Shown in pieces: positions 43,258-52,372 of a stretch of DNA of 64,000 bases (its first letter is position 1; the number at the start of each line of letters is the position of its first letter). This DNA comes from Actinoplanes sandaracinus. GTDB lineage: Bacteria > Actinomycetota > Actinomycetes > Mycobacteriales > Micromonosporaceae. The stretch is from NCBI RefSeq assembly GCF_030009775.1, contig NZ_JASCTH010000013.1, positions 120,110-184,109 of the forward strand. The letters run 5' to 3'. Position numbers and translations under genes: made by a program. Under the pieces are notes generated by a model, which worked only from the letters and a program-made list of their open reading frames with translations, did no database searches and was not told where the DNA came from.

Positions 43258-44690
43258 CCGACGAAGACCATCTCTTCCCCGCCGAGCAGAACCAGCGGCA
43301 GATCGCCCGCGAGCTGTACGAGCACGCCAAGGACCTGCCGTTGATCAGCCCGCACGGGCACGTCGACCCGATGCTGCTCGCCGACGACGTGGCGTTCGGA
43401 GACCCGGCCCGGCTGTTCGTGGTCCCCGACCACTACGTCACCCGGATGCTGGCCAGCCAGGGGATCCCGCCGGCGCGGCTCGGCGTGCCCAGTGTGGACG
43501 GCTCGGCTGTGGAGACCGACGGCCGGGCGATCTGGCGGCTGCTCGCCCAGAACTGGAAACTGTTCCGCGGCACCCCGTCCCGGCTCTGGACCGAGAAGGT
43601 CCTCGCCGACGTCTTCGGCATCACCCGCACGCTCAGCGCGGCCACCGCCGACGAGATCTACGACGAGCTGTCGGCCCGGCTCGCCGAACCGGACTACCGG
43701 CCCCGCGCCCTGTTCACCCGGTTCAACATCGAGGTGCTGGCCACCACCGAGAGCCCGCTCGACGAGCTGCACGCGCACGCCAAGCTGGCCGCCGACGGGT
43801 GGGGCGGCCCGGGCGGCCGGGTCGTCACCACGTTCCGGCCGGACAACCTGGTCGACCCCCAGTGGCCCGGCTGGGCGGGGCGGGTCGCCGAACTCGGCGC
43901 CCTGACCGGCCTCGACACCGGCACCTACCAGGGGTTCCTGGCGGCGCTGCGCAGCCGCCGGCAGGCCTTCATCGAAGCCGGCGCCACCAGCACCGACCAC
44001 GGCCACCTCACCGCCGCCACGCTGAACCTGGACGACGCCGACGCGGCCGTCCTCTTCCGTAAGGCCCTCGGCGGCGGCGCGGACGCGGCCGACGCGGAGG
44101 CGTTCCGGGCACACATGCTGGTCGAGATGGCCCGCATGTCGCTCGACGACGGCCTGGTCATGCAGCTGCACCCGGGCTCGGTCCGCAACCACAACCACGA
44201 CCTCCACCAGCGGCACGGCCGCGACGTGGGCGGCGACATCCCGTCGGCCACCGACTACGTGCACGCACTGCGGCCGCTGCTCGACGCCTACGGCAACGAC
44301 CCACGCCTGCGGATCGTCCTCTACACCCTCGACGAGACCGCGTTCAGCCGGGAGCTCGCGCCGCTCGCCGGCGGTTACCCGTCGCTCTACCTGGGCGCGC
44401 CCTGGTGGTTCCTGGACAGCCCGGAGGGTCTGCGCCGGTTCCGCGAGGCGGTCACCGAGACGGCCGGCTTCTACAACACGTCCGGGTTCGTCGACGACAC
44501 CCGCGCGTTCTGCTCGATCCCGGCCCGGCACGACGTGGCTCGCCGGATCGACGCCGGATATCTCGCGAAGCTGGTCGCCGAGGGCACGCTGCCGCTCGAC
44601 GAGGCCGCCGAGACGATCGCGGACCTGGCCTACCACCTGCCGAAGCGGGTCTTCCGCCTGGACTCCCCGGCCGGGGAGGAGAAGGCATGA
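43254..44690 (+). CDS. uxaC: glucuronate/galacturonate isomerase
   Basis: 478-aa TIM-barrel metalloenzyme of the amidohydrolase superfamily that isomerises D-glucuronate to D-fructuronate or D-galacturonate to D-tagaturonate. Metal-site HGHVDP (residues 29-34; LPLISPHGHVDPMLLADD), NIEVLATTESPLDEL, and MQLHPGSVRNHN are family hallmarks, plus APWWFLDSPEG near the C-terminus. GTG 43254 overlaps the preceding stop; the longer open frame upstream is a shadow. First committed step of uronate catabolism in this island. Confidence 0.95.
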   Translation: MTDEDHLFPAEQNQRQIARELYEHAKDLPLISPHGHVDPMLLADDVAFGDPARLFVVPDHYVTRMLASQGIPPARLGVPSVDGSAVETDGRAIWRLLAQNWKLFRGTPSRLWTEKVLADVFGITRTLSAATADEIYDELSARLAEPDYRPRALFTRFNIEVLATTESPLDELHAHAKLAADGWGGPGGRVVTTFRPDNLVDPQWPGWAGRVAELGALTGLDTGTYQGFLAALRSRRQAFIEAGATSTDHGHLTAATLNLDDADAAVLFRKALGGGADAADAEAFRAHMLVEMARMSLDDGLVMQLHPGSVRNHNHDLHQRHGRDVGGDIPSATDYVHALRPLLDAYGNDPRLRIVLYTLDETAFSRELAPLAGGYPSLYLGAPWWFLDSPEGLRRFREAVTETAGFYNTSGFVDDTRAFCSIPARHDVARRIDAGYLAKLVAEGTLPLDEAAETIADLAYHLPKRVFRLDSPAGEEKA

Positions 44691-46150
44691 CGGTGACCTA
44701 TCGTCTCGGCCGCGGCGCCCTCGCCTCGCTCCCCGCCGCCAACCGGCCGGCCGTCGAGCCCGGGTCGGTCCGCCCCGGCATCGTGCACCTCGGACTCGGC
44801 GCGTTCCACCGCGCGCACCAGGCCGTCTTCACCGAATCCGCGGTCGCCGCCTCGGGCGGCGACTGGGGCATCGTCGGGGTGGCGCCGCGCTCCCGGGAGA
44901 TTCTCGACAAGCTGCGCGAGCAGGACGGGCTCTACAGCGTCCTGACCGTCGGCGGTGGTGGGGACCGGGCGCGGGCGGTCGGCATCCTGGCCGGTCTCGG
45001 GCACGCGGCGGGGGACCCCTACGGCGTGGTGGCGGCCATCGCCGACCCCAACGTGCGGATCGTGTCGATGACCGTGACCGAGAAGGCGTACCGGCTCGAC
45101 CCGGCCGGGGGACTGCTGCTCGACGACGAGCTCCGGGCCCAGCTGACCGGGCAGGCGCCGCCGACGACCGTACCGGCTCTGCTGGTCCGCGGCCTGCTCC
45201 GGCGCCAGGCCGCCGGCGCCGGCCCGCTCACCGTGCTGTGCTGCGACAACCTCCAGGGCAACGGCCCGCGCATCCGTGGTCTCGTCGAGCAGGCCCTGGA
45301 CGTCGCCGGTGCACACCTGCCGGCTGGGGTGGCGTTCCCGGCCACCATGGTCGACCGGATCGTGCCCGCCACCAGCGCGGAGCACCTTCGGCGGACGGCG
45401 CTCGCGCTCGGCGCGGACGACGCGGCGCCGGTCGTGGCGGAGCCGTTCATGCAGTGGGTGATGCATGACGACTTCCCCGGTGGGCGCCCGGACTGGGCGG
45501 CCGCCGGCGCGATCTTCACCGATGACGTCACGTCGTGGGAGAAGCTGAAACTGCGGGCTCTCAACGCGGTCCACTCGGCGAGCGCTTATCTCGGGGCTCT
45601 GGCGGGCCGCGAGCTGATCGCGGACTCCCTGGAGATCACCGGCATGCCGGCGCTGCTGCGCCGCTTCATCGCCGAGGACATCGCCCCGACCTTCGAACCG
45701 CCGCCCGGCGTCACGGTGATCGGCTACGGCGAGACCGCCCTGGAGCGCTTCGCCAACCGCGAGCTGGGGCACCGCAACCTCCAGGTCGCGATGGACGGCA
45801 CCCAGAAACTGCCGCACCGCCTCCTCGGCACCATCGCCGACCGGCGGCGGGCCGGCGCCACCCCCGGCTGGGCGGCGCTCGTGCTGGCCGCGTGGATGCG
45901 CTTCGCGCGGGGAACCGCCGACAACGGCGCCGCCCTTCACCTGGACGACCCGCTGGCGGCCCGGATCAAGGCCGCGCTCGCCGCGGCTCCGGACAACCCG
46001 GCCGGCGTGGTCGGCGCCCTGCTGGCCCTCGGTGAGGTGTTTCCGCCGCACCTGGCCGGCGACGACGTGCTGCGCGCCGAGCTGATCCGCTGGTACGGCG
46101 AACTGGACCGGCACGGCGTCGAGGCGACCCTCCGCGGGCTGGCCGCATGA
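44687..46150 (+). CDS. mannitol-dehydrogenase-family reductase (fructuronate/tagaturonate reductase)
   Basis: 487 aa. N-terminal Rossmann-like domain with IVHLGLGAFHRAHQAVFTE and C-terminal mannitol-dehydrogenase domain with the catalytic Lys in KLRALNAVHSASAYLG. Placed directly after uxaC (ATGA overlap), it most likely reduces fructuronate to mannonate (UxuB) or tagaturonate to altronate with NADH. The two activities cannot be separated by eye. The dehydratase that would follow (UxuA/UxaA) is not in the window. Confidence 0.9.
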   Translation: MTVTYRLGRGALASLPAANRPAVEPGSVRPGIVHLGLGAFHRAHQAVFTESAVAASGGDWGIVGVAPRSREILDKLREQDGLYSVLTVGGGGDRARAVGILAGLGHAAGDPYGVVAAIADPNVRIVSMTVTEKAYRLDPAGGLLLDDELRAQLTGQAPPTTVPALLVRGLLRRQAAGAGPLTVLCCDNLQGNGPRIRGLVEQALDVAGAHLPAGVAFPATMVDRIVPATSAEHLRRTALALGADDAAPVVAEPFMQWVMHDDFPGGRPDWAAAGAIFTDDVTSWEKLKLRALNAVHSASAYLGALAGRELIADSLEITGMPALLRRFIAEDIAPTFEPPPGVTVIGYGETALERFANRELGHRNLQVAMDGTQKLPHRLLGTIADRRRAGATPGWAALVLAAWMRFARGTADNGAALHLDDPLAARIKAALAAAPDNPAGVVGALLALGEVFPPHLAGDDVLRAELIRWYGELDRHGVEATLRGLAA

Positions 46151-47289
46151 CGACGCGGGTCGCGCTGATCGGGGCCGGGGGCCACGGGCTCTGGCACCGC
46201 CGGGTGCTGGCCCGGCTCGCCGCCGCGGGCGAGGTCGAGGTGGCCGGTCTATGCGACCGGCAGCCGGTGGAGCCGCATCCGGACGCGCCGCTTCCCGGGG
46301 CGCCGTTCTTCACCGACTACACCGAACTGCTCGCGGTCGCGCGGCCCGACGTGGTGGTGGTCTGCACCCCGCCGCACGCGCACCTGCCGATCGCGCTCGA
46401 CGTATTCGCGGCCGGCGCCGACCTGTTGCTGGAGAAGCCGCCGGTGATGTCGATGGCCGAGCACGAGCGGCTCGCTGCGGCGATCGCCGAGAGCGGGCGG
46501 CTCTGCCAGATCGGGTTCCAGGCGCTCGGGTCGGCGGCGCTGGCCGAGTTGTGCGTGGCCGCGCCGGCCGGGGACATCGGAGTGTCGGGGGCCTGGTGGC
46601 GTCCCGACTCCTACTACCGGCGCACGCCGTGGGCCGGCCGGCGGGAGATCGACGGGCGGCCCGTCTTCGACGGGGCGCTGGTCAACCCGTTCGCGCACGC
46701 GCTGATGCAGGCGCTGGTGGTGGCGGACTCAACGGCGGCGGGATTCCGCCCGGTGTCGATGGAGCTGGAGCGCCACCGGTCCCGCGAGATCGAGACCGAC
46801 GACACGACGTTCCTGCGGCTCACCGGCGACGACGGGCGGCGGATCACCGTGGCGGTGACCCTCGCCTCGGCCGTGTTCATCGCCGGCGAGATCGCGGTCG
46901 GCGGGGCCGTCCTGGAGTACCCGACCGACCGTCTGCGCCTGCCCGGAGAGGCCGCGTTCCAGCAGGTGCCGGGACGCGCCGGGCTGCTGGAGAACCTGCT
47001 CGAACACCGGCGGGACCGGACGGTGCCGCTGCTGGCGCCGCTCGCGCGGACCGCCGGGTTCACGGCGGTGGCCGAGGCGATCGTGTCCGCCCCGGCGCCG
47101 CGGGAGATCGGCCCGCGATACCTGGAGCCGCACCCGGACGGGGGCGGCTCGGTCGTCGCGGGCATCGAGGAGCTGGTCCGGGAGGTGGCCGATACGGGGC
47201 GGCTGCCGTCCGAGATCGGGGTGCCGTGGGCCCGGCCCGGTCACCGGGTGCTGATCGACGGGGTGCCTGCCCACCGGGCGACCCGTTGA
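46147..47289 (+). CDS. Gfo/Idh/MocA-family oxidoreductase
   Basis: 380 aa, second member of this family in the operon and only distantly similar to the first. RVALIGAGGHGLWHRRVLARL (Rossmann), VVVCTPPHAHLPIALD, then LLLEKPPVMSMAEH supplies the EKP motif. The C-terminal half keeps the family sheet domain, though the usual distal His motif is weak (NPFAHALMQALV). Coupled to the preceding reductase by ATGA. Probably handles a sugar-acid derivative in the same pathway. Confidence 0.87.
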   Translation: MTTRVALIGAGGHGLWHRRVLARLAAAGEVEVAGLCDRQPVEPHPDAPLPGAPFFTDYTELLAVARPDVVVVCTPPHAHLPIALDVFAAGADLLLEKPPVMSMAEHERLAAAIAESGRLCQIGFQALGSAALAELCVAAPAGDIGVSGAWWRPDSYYRRTPWAGRREIDGRPVFDGALVNPFAHALMQALVVADSTAAGFRPVSMELERHRSREIETDDTTFLRLTGDDGRRITVAVTLASAVFIAGEIAVGGAVLEYPTDRLRLPGEAAFQQVPGRAGLLENLLEHRRDRTVPLLAPLARTAGFTAVAEAIVSAPAPREIGPRYLEPHPDGGGSVVAGIEELVREVADTGRLPSEIGVPWARPGHRVLIDGVPAHRATR

Positions 47290-47479
47290 CTCAGCCCGAA
47301 AGTCGCGTGACGGCCCGGCGCCGCCGGGACGTCGCGGGGGAGCCACGGGAGGGCCGGCCTGCGTTCGAGGGCTGGCTCTCCCGTGCCGGAAAGGGTTGTG
47401 AATCTAGCGAAAGGGAATGATTTCCATGAATGTCCATGGGGTCCCCGCTTGCCGGGGAACCGTCGAGTAGGGGCGCGGA

Positions 47480-48793
47480 GTGCGAACCGCTCTCGCCGCG
47501 ACCATCGGCCTCGTCCTGGCCGCCGGTGTCGCTACTGTTCCCGCTTCCGCGGCTCCGGCGCCAGTGCCGGCCGGGGCGCGGGAGATCCTGCCCGCGAATG
47601 ACGGGTGGGCGGCCGCCACCACCGGGACGACCGGTGGAACGACGGCGGACGACGCGCATGTGTTCGTCGTGCGCAATCGTGCCGAACTGGCCGCCGCATT
47701 GGCCGGCGGCACTGATCCGACGCCCCGGATCGTCCTGATCAAAGGCACGATCCGGGCCAATGAGGATGACGCCGGGAATCCGCTCACCTGCGCTGACTAC
47801 GCCGATCCGGCGTACAGCCTGGACGCGTATCTCGCCGCTTACGACCCCGCGGTGTGGGGCCGGAGCACGCGGCCCTCCGGTCCTCTCGAAGAGGCCCGGG
47901 TCCGGTCGGCCCGCAACCAGGCCGCCCGGGTGCAACTGAAGGTCGGCGCGAACACGACGATCTACGGGTTGCCGAACGCGCGCCTGATCGGGGCCAACCT
48001 GCTGGTCCAGAACGTGGACAACGTGATCGTGCGGAACGTGCGGTTCGAGGACGCGGCCGACTGTTTCCCGTCCTGGGATCCGACCGACGGCTCGCTCGGC
48101 AACTGGAATTCCGCCTACGACCTGGTCACCCTGACCGGGGCCACGCACGTGTGGGCGGACCACAACACATTCAGCGACGGCGACAACGTCGACGCGAACC
48201 AGCCGCGGTATCTCGGGCGGCCCTATCAGGTGCACGACGGGGCGCTCGACGTCATTCGGGCGTCCGATTACGTCACCGCGTCGTGGAACGTATTCCAGGA
48301 ACACGACAAGACGATGCTGATCGGCTCCAGCAACACGGTGGGCGCCGATGTCGGGAAACTGCGGGTCACCCTGCACCACAACAAGTTCGCCAATGTGGGG
48401 CAGCGGGTGCCGCGGGTCCGTTTCGGGCAGGTGGACGTCTACAACAACTACTACTACCTGACCGATGAGGACGCCTATTCGTACTCGTGGGGAGTGGGGG
48501 TCTACTCGGCGATCCATGCCGAGAACAACTTCCTGCTGCGCAGTGCGGATCTCGCCCTCTCCGACTTCGTCTACCACTGGGGCGGGACGGGGATGACCGA
48601 GATCGGCACGCTGACCCGGGTCGGCACCGGGCCGGTGCGGGCGGTCAGCCTGCTCGGCGAGTACAACGCCACCCACGACCCCGACCTGGGCACCGACGCG
48701 GGATGGACGCCGGCGCTGCGTGCCGAGCCGGTGACGCCCACCGCCGAAGTGCCGGCGCTGGTCGCCAGGAAGGCCGGCGCGGGCCGGTTGTGA
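47480..48793 (+). CDS. secreted pectate lyase, PL1 family
   Basis: 437-aa exported beta-helix enzyme that cleaves polygalacturonate by calcium-dependent beta-elimination. Signal peptide about 1-25 (LAAGVATVPASAAPA). Active-site features: calcium-binding aspartates in HVWADHNTFSDGDNVDANQP and HDGALDVIRASDYVT, and catalytic Arg in GQRVPRVRFGQVDVYNNYY (RxPRxRxG). Follows the uronate operon by 190 bp with its own upstream region, so it may be separately transcribed; it would generate the oligogalacturonides imported and degraded by the neighbouring genes. Confidence 0.94.
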   Translation: MRTALAATIGLVLAAGVATVPASAAPAPVPAGAREILPANDGWAAATTGTTGGTTADDAHVFVVRNRAELAAALAGGTDPTPRIVLIKGTIRANEDDAGNPLTCADYADPAYSLDAYLAAYDPAVWGRSTRPSGPLEEARVRSARNQAARVQLKVGANTTIYGLPNARLIGANLLVQNVDNVIVRNVRFEDAADCFPSWDPTDGSLGNWNSAYDLVTLTGATHVWADHNTFSDGDNVDANQPRYLGRPYQVHDGALDVIRASDYVTASWNVFQEHDKTMLIGSSNTVGADVGKLRVTLHHNKFANVGQRVPRVRFGQVDVYNNYYYLTDEDAYSYSWGVGVYSAIHAENNFLLRSADLALSDFVYHWGGTGMTEIGTLTRVGTGPVRAVSLLGEYNATHDPDLGTDAGWTPALRAEPVTPTAEVPALVARKAGAGRL

Positions 48794-48930
48794 TCATGGT
48801 TTCCGGCCTGCCGTCGAGCAGGCCGGGAACCGCCTTCGCCACGGATCCGGGAACGCCCTGACCTGCGAGTTCACGTGAACTACGCTGACGGGCAATCCCG
48901 ACTTTTCCGTATTTGCGGAGCTGGTTTCCC

Positions 48931-49527
48931 ATGAATATTGCTGCCCTCCGCCTGGCGGCGGTCCTGGCCGGTCTCCTCCTCCTCGCGGGCCTCGCCCAGC
49001 CCGCCGGCGCGGCCGTCTCCACCGCGGTCATGGTCCCGCCCGGCACCGGCCCGGCCGCCCTCGAACAGATGCGCCGCGAGGTCGCCGCGGCGGCCCCGTG
49101 CTGGCGGGACGTCACCATCAAGTCGGTGGCGAACGGCCGGTACGTGTCCGCGGAGATCGGCCGGGAGGGCGGCGACTACGGCACGCTGCGGGCTCGCGCG
49201 GTCGCCCCCGGCAAGTGGGAGAAGTTCGTCGTCTGCCGCGACGCCGGTACCGGGGTGACCAGGATCCGGGCACAGGCCAACAACGACTTCGTCTCCGCCG
49301 AGCTGGATTACGCCGGCGCGAAGTACGGAGTGCTGCGCGCCCAGGCCGCCCGGGTCGGCGGGTGGGAGCGGTACTACTCCAACAGCGCCCCGGGTGGCCA
49401 GTTCTCCTTCTACGCCCGGGAGACCCGGCGCTGGGTCGCCGCGGAGGTCACTTTCGAGGGCGATCTGTACGGCATCCTGCGGGCGCGCGCCACGAGCGTC
49501 GGCGCCGAGGAGACATTCGTATGGTGA
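48931..49527 (+). CDS. secreted fascin-like beta-trefoil protein
   Basis: 198 aa. Signal peptide about 1-30 (ALRLAAVLAGLLLLAGLAQP). Three internal repeats of about 45 residues follow: NGRYVSAEIGREGGDYGTLR, NNDFVSAELDYAGAKYGVLR, RRWVAAEVTFEGDLYGILR, each ending in a WEKF/WERY/EETF element. This is the fascin-type beta-trefoil pattern (YVxAE...LxAxA...WExF). Possibly glycan-binding. ATG 48931 with GGAG upstream is preferred over TTG 48913. A hairpin starts right at the stop codon. Confidence 0.75.
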   Translation: MNIAALRLAAVLAGLLLLAGLAQPAGAAVSTAVMVPPGTGPAALEQMRREVAAAAPCWRDVTIKSVANGRYVSAEIGREGGDYGTLRARAVAPGKWEKFVVCRDAGTGVTRIRAQANNDFVSAELDYAGAKYGVLRAQAARVGGWERYYSNSAPGGQFSFYARETRRWVAAEVTFEGDLYGILRARATSVGAEETFVW

Positions 49528-49547
49528 GGTTCCTTTAAAGAGGAACC
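49528..49547 (+). terminator. small hairpin after the fascin-like gene
   Basis: GGTTCCT pairs with AGGAACC around a TTAAAG loop, immediately after the stop codon, followed by AT-rich sequence (unusual here) that may also contain the promoter of the next gene. Confidence 0.55.
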
Positions 49548-49651
49548 CCTCAAACCTTAAGTTTTCCTTTAGTTCGATCTAGGGTGATCCGCGGCTGGGA
49601 GCGTTCCCGTATGGACCGATCGAGAAGGTGGTCCAACAGGAAGGCACGTAG

Positions 49652-50860
49652 ATGAAGCGCTACCGGAGCTACCCGAACAACGTGGGGGGATCCAACATCC
49701 GGCGCTGGCGTGTGGCCGGCGTGGCGGGTGTCGCGGTGGCCCTGGTCGGTGTGGGACTGGGCGTGGCGGCCGCGGCCGACAACGGCGGCGTGCCCACGGT
49801 CAACTGTCCGACGGTGGCGGACAAGCTGGGTGCCGTCCCGGCCTCGGCGCAGGCGGAGATCGGCCGCAACCTGCAGCTTCTGAACACGCAGATCCAGGAG
49901 GCGAACGCCCGGATCGTCAGCACCCAGGGTCAGGGTGGCGCGAACTTCATCCAGAACGCGATCCTCGGCCCGCTGAAGGACAAGCGGTTCGCCGCGATCA
50001 ACCGGATGGAGACGGCCATCGGGCGTAGCGCCGCGAAGCCGGACCTGAACGCCGAAGGTCTCTCCGGCTGCTCGCTCAACGCCGGCGGTGGCGGCAACGC
50101 CGCGCCGGAGCCGACTCAGGTACCGGCCGCCTCCGTCGCGGCGGGCGCCGCCGCGGCGGCCAACGTCCCGACGGTGAACTGCCCGAACGTCGTCATCAAC
50201 GTGGCGGTCCCGGCGTCGGCGCAGGCCGAGATCGACCGGAACCTGGCGCTGCTGCAGACCCAGATCAACGAGGCGAACACCCGGCTCAAGAACACGGTGG
50301 GCCAGGGCGGCGCCAACTTCATCCAGAACGCGATCCTCGGCCCGCTGAAGGACAAGCGGACCGCGACCATCAACCGGATGGAGACCGCGATCGGCCGCAC
50401 CGCCGCCAAGCCGAACCTGAACGCCGAAGGCCTGTCGACCTGCTCGCTGAACCAGAACGGTGGCGGCGGCAACGCTGCGGCGCCGACCGCGGCCCCGACA
50501 ACCGCTCCGGCGAACAACGGCAACAACGGCAACAACGGTGGGAACAACAACGCCGGCAACGGCGCCGTCCCCACGGTGAACTGCCCGAACGTCGTCATCA
50601 ACGTGGCGGTCCCGGCATCGGCGCAGGCCGAGATCGACCGGAACCTGGCGCTGCTGCAGACCCAGATCAACGAGGCGAACGCCCGGATCGTCAGCACCCA
50701 GGGTCAGGGTGGCGCCAACTTCATCCAGAACGCGATCCTCGGCCCGCTGGAGGACAAGCGGTTCGCCGCGATCAACCGGATGGAGACCGCGATCGGCCGT
50801 GCCGCCGCGAAGCCGAACCTGAACGCGGAGGGCCTCGCGCCCTGCAGCCTGAACGCCTGA
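49652..50860 (+). CDS. exported protein with three near-identical ~95-residue two-cysteine modules
   Basis: 402 aa. A signal-anchor helix at about 20-42 (RRWRVAGVAGVAVALVGVGL) is followed by three repeats at 47-143, 172-267 and 306-402. Each begins VPTVNCP, contains VPASAQAEI-RNL-LL-TQI-EAN, GQGGANFIQNAILGPL, INRMETAIGR-AAKP-LNAEGL and ends CSLN. Each has exactly two Cys (52/140, 177/264, 311/398), probably one disulfide per module. Linkers are Gly/Ala/Pro- and then Asn/Gly-rich. AGGAAGG precedes ATG 49652; monocistronic with a strong terminator. I do not recognise the family; a surface or secreted helical-bundle protein is inferred. Confidence 0.85.
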   Translation: MKRYRSYPNNVGGSNIRRWRVAGVAGVAVALVGVGLGVAAAADNGGVPTVNCPTVADKLGAVPASAQAEIGRNLQLLNTQIQEANARIVSTQGQGGANFIQNAILGPLKDKRFAAINRMETAIGRSAAKPDLNAEGLSGCSLNAGGGGNAAPEPTQVPAASVAAGAAAAANVPTVNCPNVVINVAVPASAQAEIDRNLALLQTQINEANTRLKNTVGQGGANFIQNAILGPLKDKRTATINRMETAIGRTAAKPNLNAEGLSTCSLNQNGGGGNAAAPTAAPTTAPANNGNNGNNGGNNNAGNGAVPTVNCPNVVINVAVPASAQAEIDRNLALLQTQINEANARIVSTQGQGGANFIQNAILGPLEDKRFAAINRMETAIGRAAAKPNLNAEGLAPCSLNA

Positions 50861-50873
50861 TCCACATCGCCTG

Positions 50874-50903
50874 ACGGCCCGGCTGCGGACGCAGCCGGGC
50901 CGT
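50874..50903 (+). terminator. strong terminator after the three-module protein gene
   Basis: A 14-bp perfect stem (ACGGCCCGGCTGCG with CGCAGCCGGGCCGT) with a minimal loop, followed by TTTCG, 14 bp after the stop codon. Confidence 0.85.
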
Positions 50904-51090
50904 TTCGCGTCCCCGGGCACCGTCGCGCGACGTGCGGGCCACAGTGGACGCCGACCTGGTCACCGTGGTCCGCTGGTTCCTCTGAGACCCCTTTCCCGGT
51001 ACGGCTACGCGGGGCCGGCGTGGCGGTCCCCGCGACGAGGCGCCACAACCGGCCCCGGCGCGGCTCTCGGGCGGAGTCCCACCGCACCGG

Positions 51091-51747
51091 CTACGGCCGC
51101 CGTGGCTCCGAAAGCTCGCCGCCGAAGAGCAGCCCGTCATCCTCGAACAGCTTGTCCAGGGTCGGCCGGGCCGCCTCCTGCGCCTCCCACGCCTCCACCG
51201 CCTCGACCTCGGCGTTGCGGGCCTCCTCCACCAAGACCTCGGCGGCGACCGACGCCACATGCACCTGGTCGCGCACCTGCACGGTCTCGGCCACCGCCCG
51301 CTCGTACGCCCGGCGGGCGTCGCGCACCCGGCCGTCGTCCAACTGCTCGGCCGGCGGCCCGGCCTGCTGCCAGATGCCGTTCAACTGCTCCACCGACAGT
51401 TCGCCGCGCCGGTACGCCGCCAGCGCCGCACGCTGCACCAGCAGATGCGTCTCGTCCGCCGTCGCGACCCGGGCCTCCCAGCGGGCCTCCAGAAAGCGGT
51501 CCTCGGCACGGTCGCGTGCCCCGGCCGCCTGCTCGGCCCGCTGCCGTGCCTCGTCGGCCTCCGCCGCCGCCCGATCGGCGGCCGCCCGCACCGCCTCCAC
51601 ATCGTCCAGCAGCTCCTGCACCTCGCCCGGCACCGCCGGCGCCCGGGCCGGTCGCTGCCAGGCGGCCACCACCGCCACGCTGATCAGAACCATCACCACG
51701 GCCGCGGCAGCGACCGCTGCCCACGTCCAGACCATCTTCCGTGCCAC
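51091..51747 (-). CDS. membrane-anchored coiled-coil protein
   Basis: 218 aa. One N-terminal transmembrane helix (about 7-28) and then an almost uninterrupted Ala/Glu/Arg-rich coiled coil (EVQELLDDVEAVRAAADRAA ...), broken only around 120-135 (NGIWQQAGPP). No enzymatic motif. GTG 51747 is the best start by length; ATG 51735 is possible and neither has a clear ribosome-binding site. Divergent from the ribbon-helix-helix operon; could be a scaffold or division-associated protein, but this is a guess. Confidence 0.72.
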   Translation of the reverse strand: MARKMVWTWAAVAAAAVVMVLISVAVVAAWQRPARAPAVPGEVQELLDDVEAVRAAADRAAAEADEARQRAEQAAGARDRAEDRFLEARWEARVATADETHLLVQRAALAAYRRGELSVEQLNGIWQQAGPPAEQLDDGRVRDARRAYERAVAETVQVRDQVHVASVAAEVLVEEARNAEVEAVEAWEAQEAARPTLDKLFEDDGLLFGGELSEPRRP

Positions 51748-51949
51748 CCCCGCGCTCGATCACCCTCGATCCGACCATAAAGGGATCAAATGATCCCTGC
51801 CACCCGAGCGGTCGCGCCGCCCAACCGCCGGGACACCCGATCGCCGATGGATAGCACTATCGGATAGCCTCATGCGCCGCGCGTACCTCGCTCGCGCCGA
51901 TCCGTAACGCGGACGTGGTAGAAAGCGCGCCGACACAGGGAGGCCAACC

Positions 51950-52372
51950 GTGCCAGGGAACACCAGCGCGATCACCGAGACCGGCGGCGGGACGGCCCGG
52001 GCCGGCGGCAGCGTGGTCGTCTACCTGCCGGTCGGCGTCCGGTCGCGGCTGCGTGAACGGGCCGCGGCGACCGGCCGGTCACACACCCAACTCGTGTTCG
52101 ACGCCCTCAACGCCACCCACACTCGGCTCGCCGACGTGCTCGGCGGCGCCGCCGAAGCGGCCGGCGAAACCGACGGGATCTTTCTCGTGCAGAGGTCCGG
52201 GCGGCGCCGGCACCGCGAAGACCAGGTCCAGGTGTCGATCCGGCCGCACCCGGCCAACCTCGCCGTCATCGACGACCTGGCGGCACGGCACACTACCGGC
52301 AACCGCTCCGCGCTGATCGCCGCGGCGCTCGACGAGTTCCTCCCCGCCGCATTGAAAGGCGTCTCCCCGTGA
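51950..52372 (+). CDS. protein with two ribbon-helix-helix-like segments
   Basis: 140 aa from GTG 51950 (AGGGAGG at 51939-51945). Two similar segments each show a strand followed by two helices: SVVVYLPVGVRSRLRERAAA plus TGRSHTQLVFDALN (about 21-55), and QVSIRPHPANLAVIDDLAAR plus NRSALIAAALDEFL (about 93-132). This is the ribbon-helix-helix plan used by small DNA-binding regulators, here duplicated in one chain so that a monomer could form a pseudo-dimer. Its stop overlaps the start of the large membrane protein (GTGA), indicating coupled synthesis. Confidence 0.68.
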   Translation: MPGNTSAITETGGGTARAGGSVVVYLPVGVRSRLRERAAATGRSHTQLVFDALNATHTRLADVLGGAAEAAGETDGIFLVQRSGRRRHREDQVQVSIRPHPANLAVIDDLAARHTTGNRSALIAAALDEFLPAALKGVSP

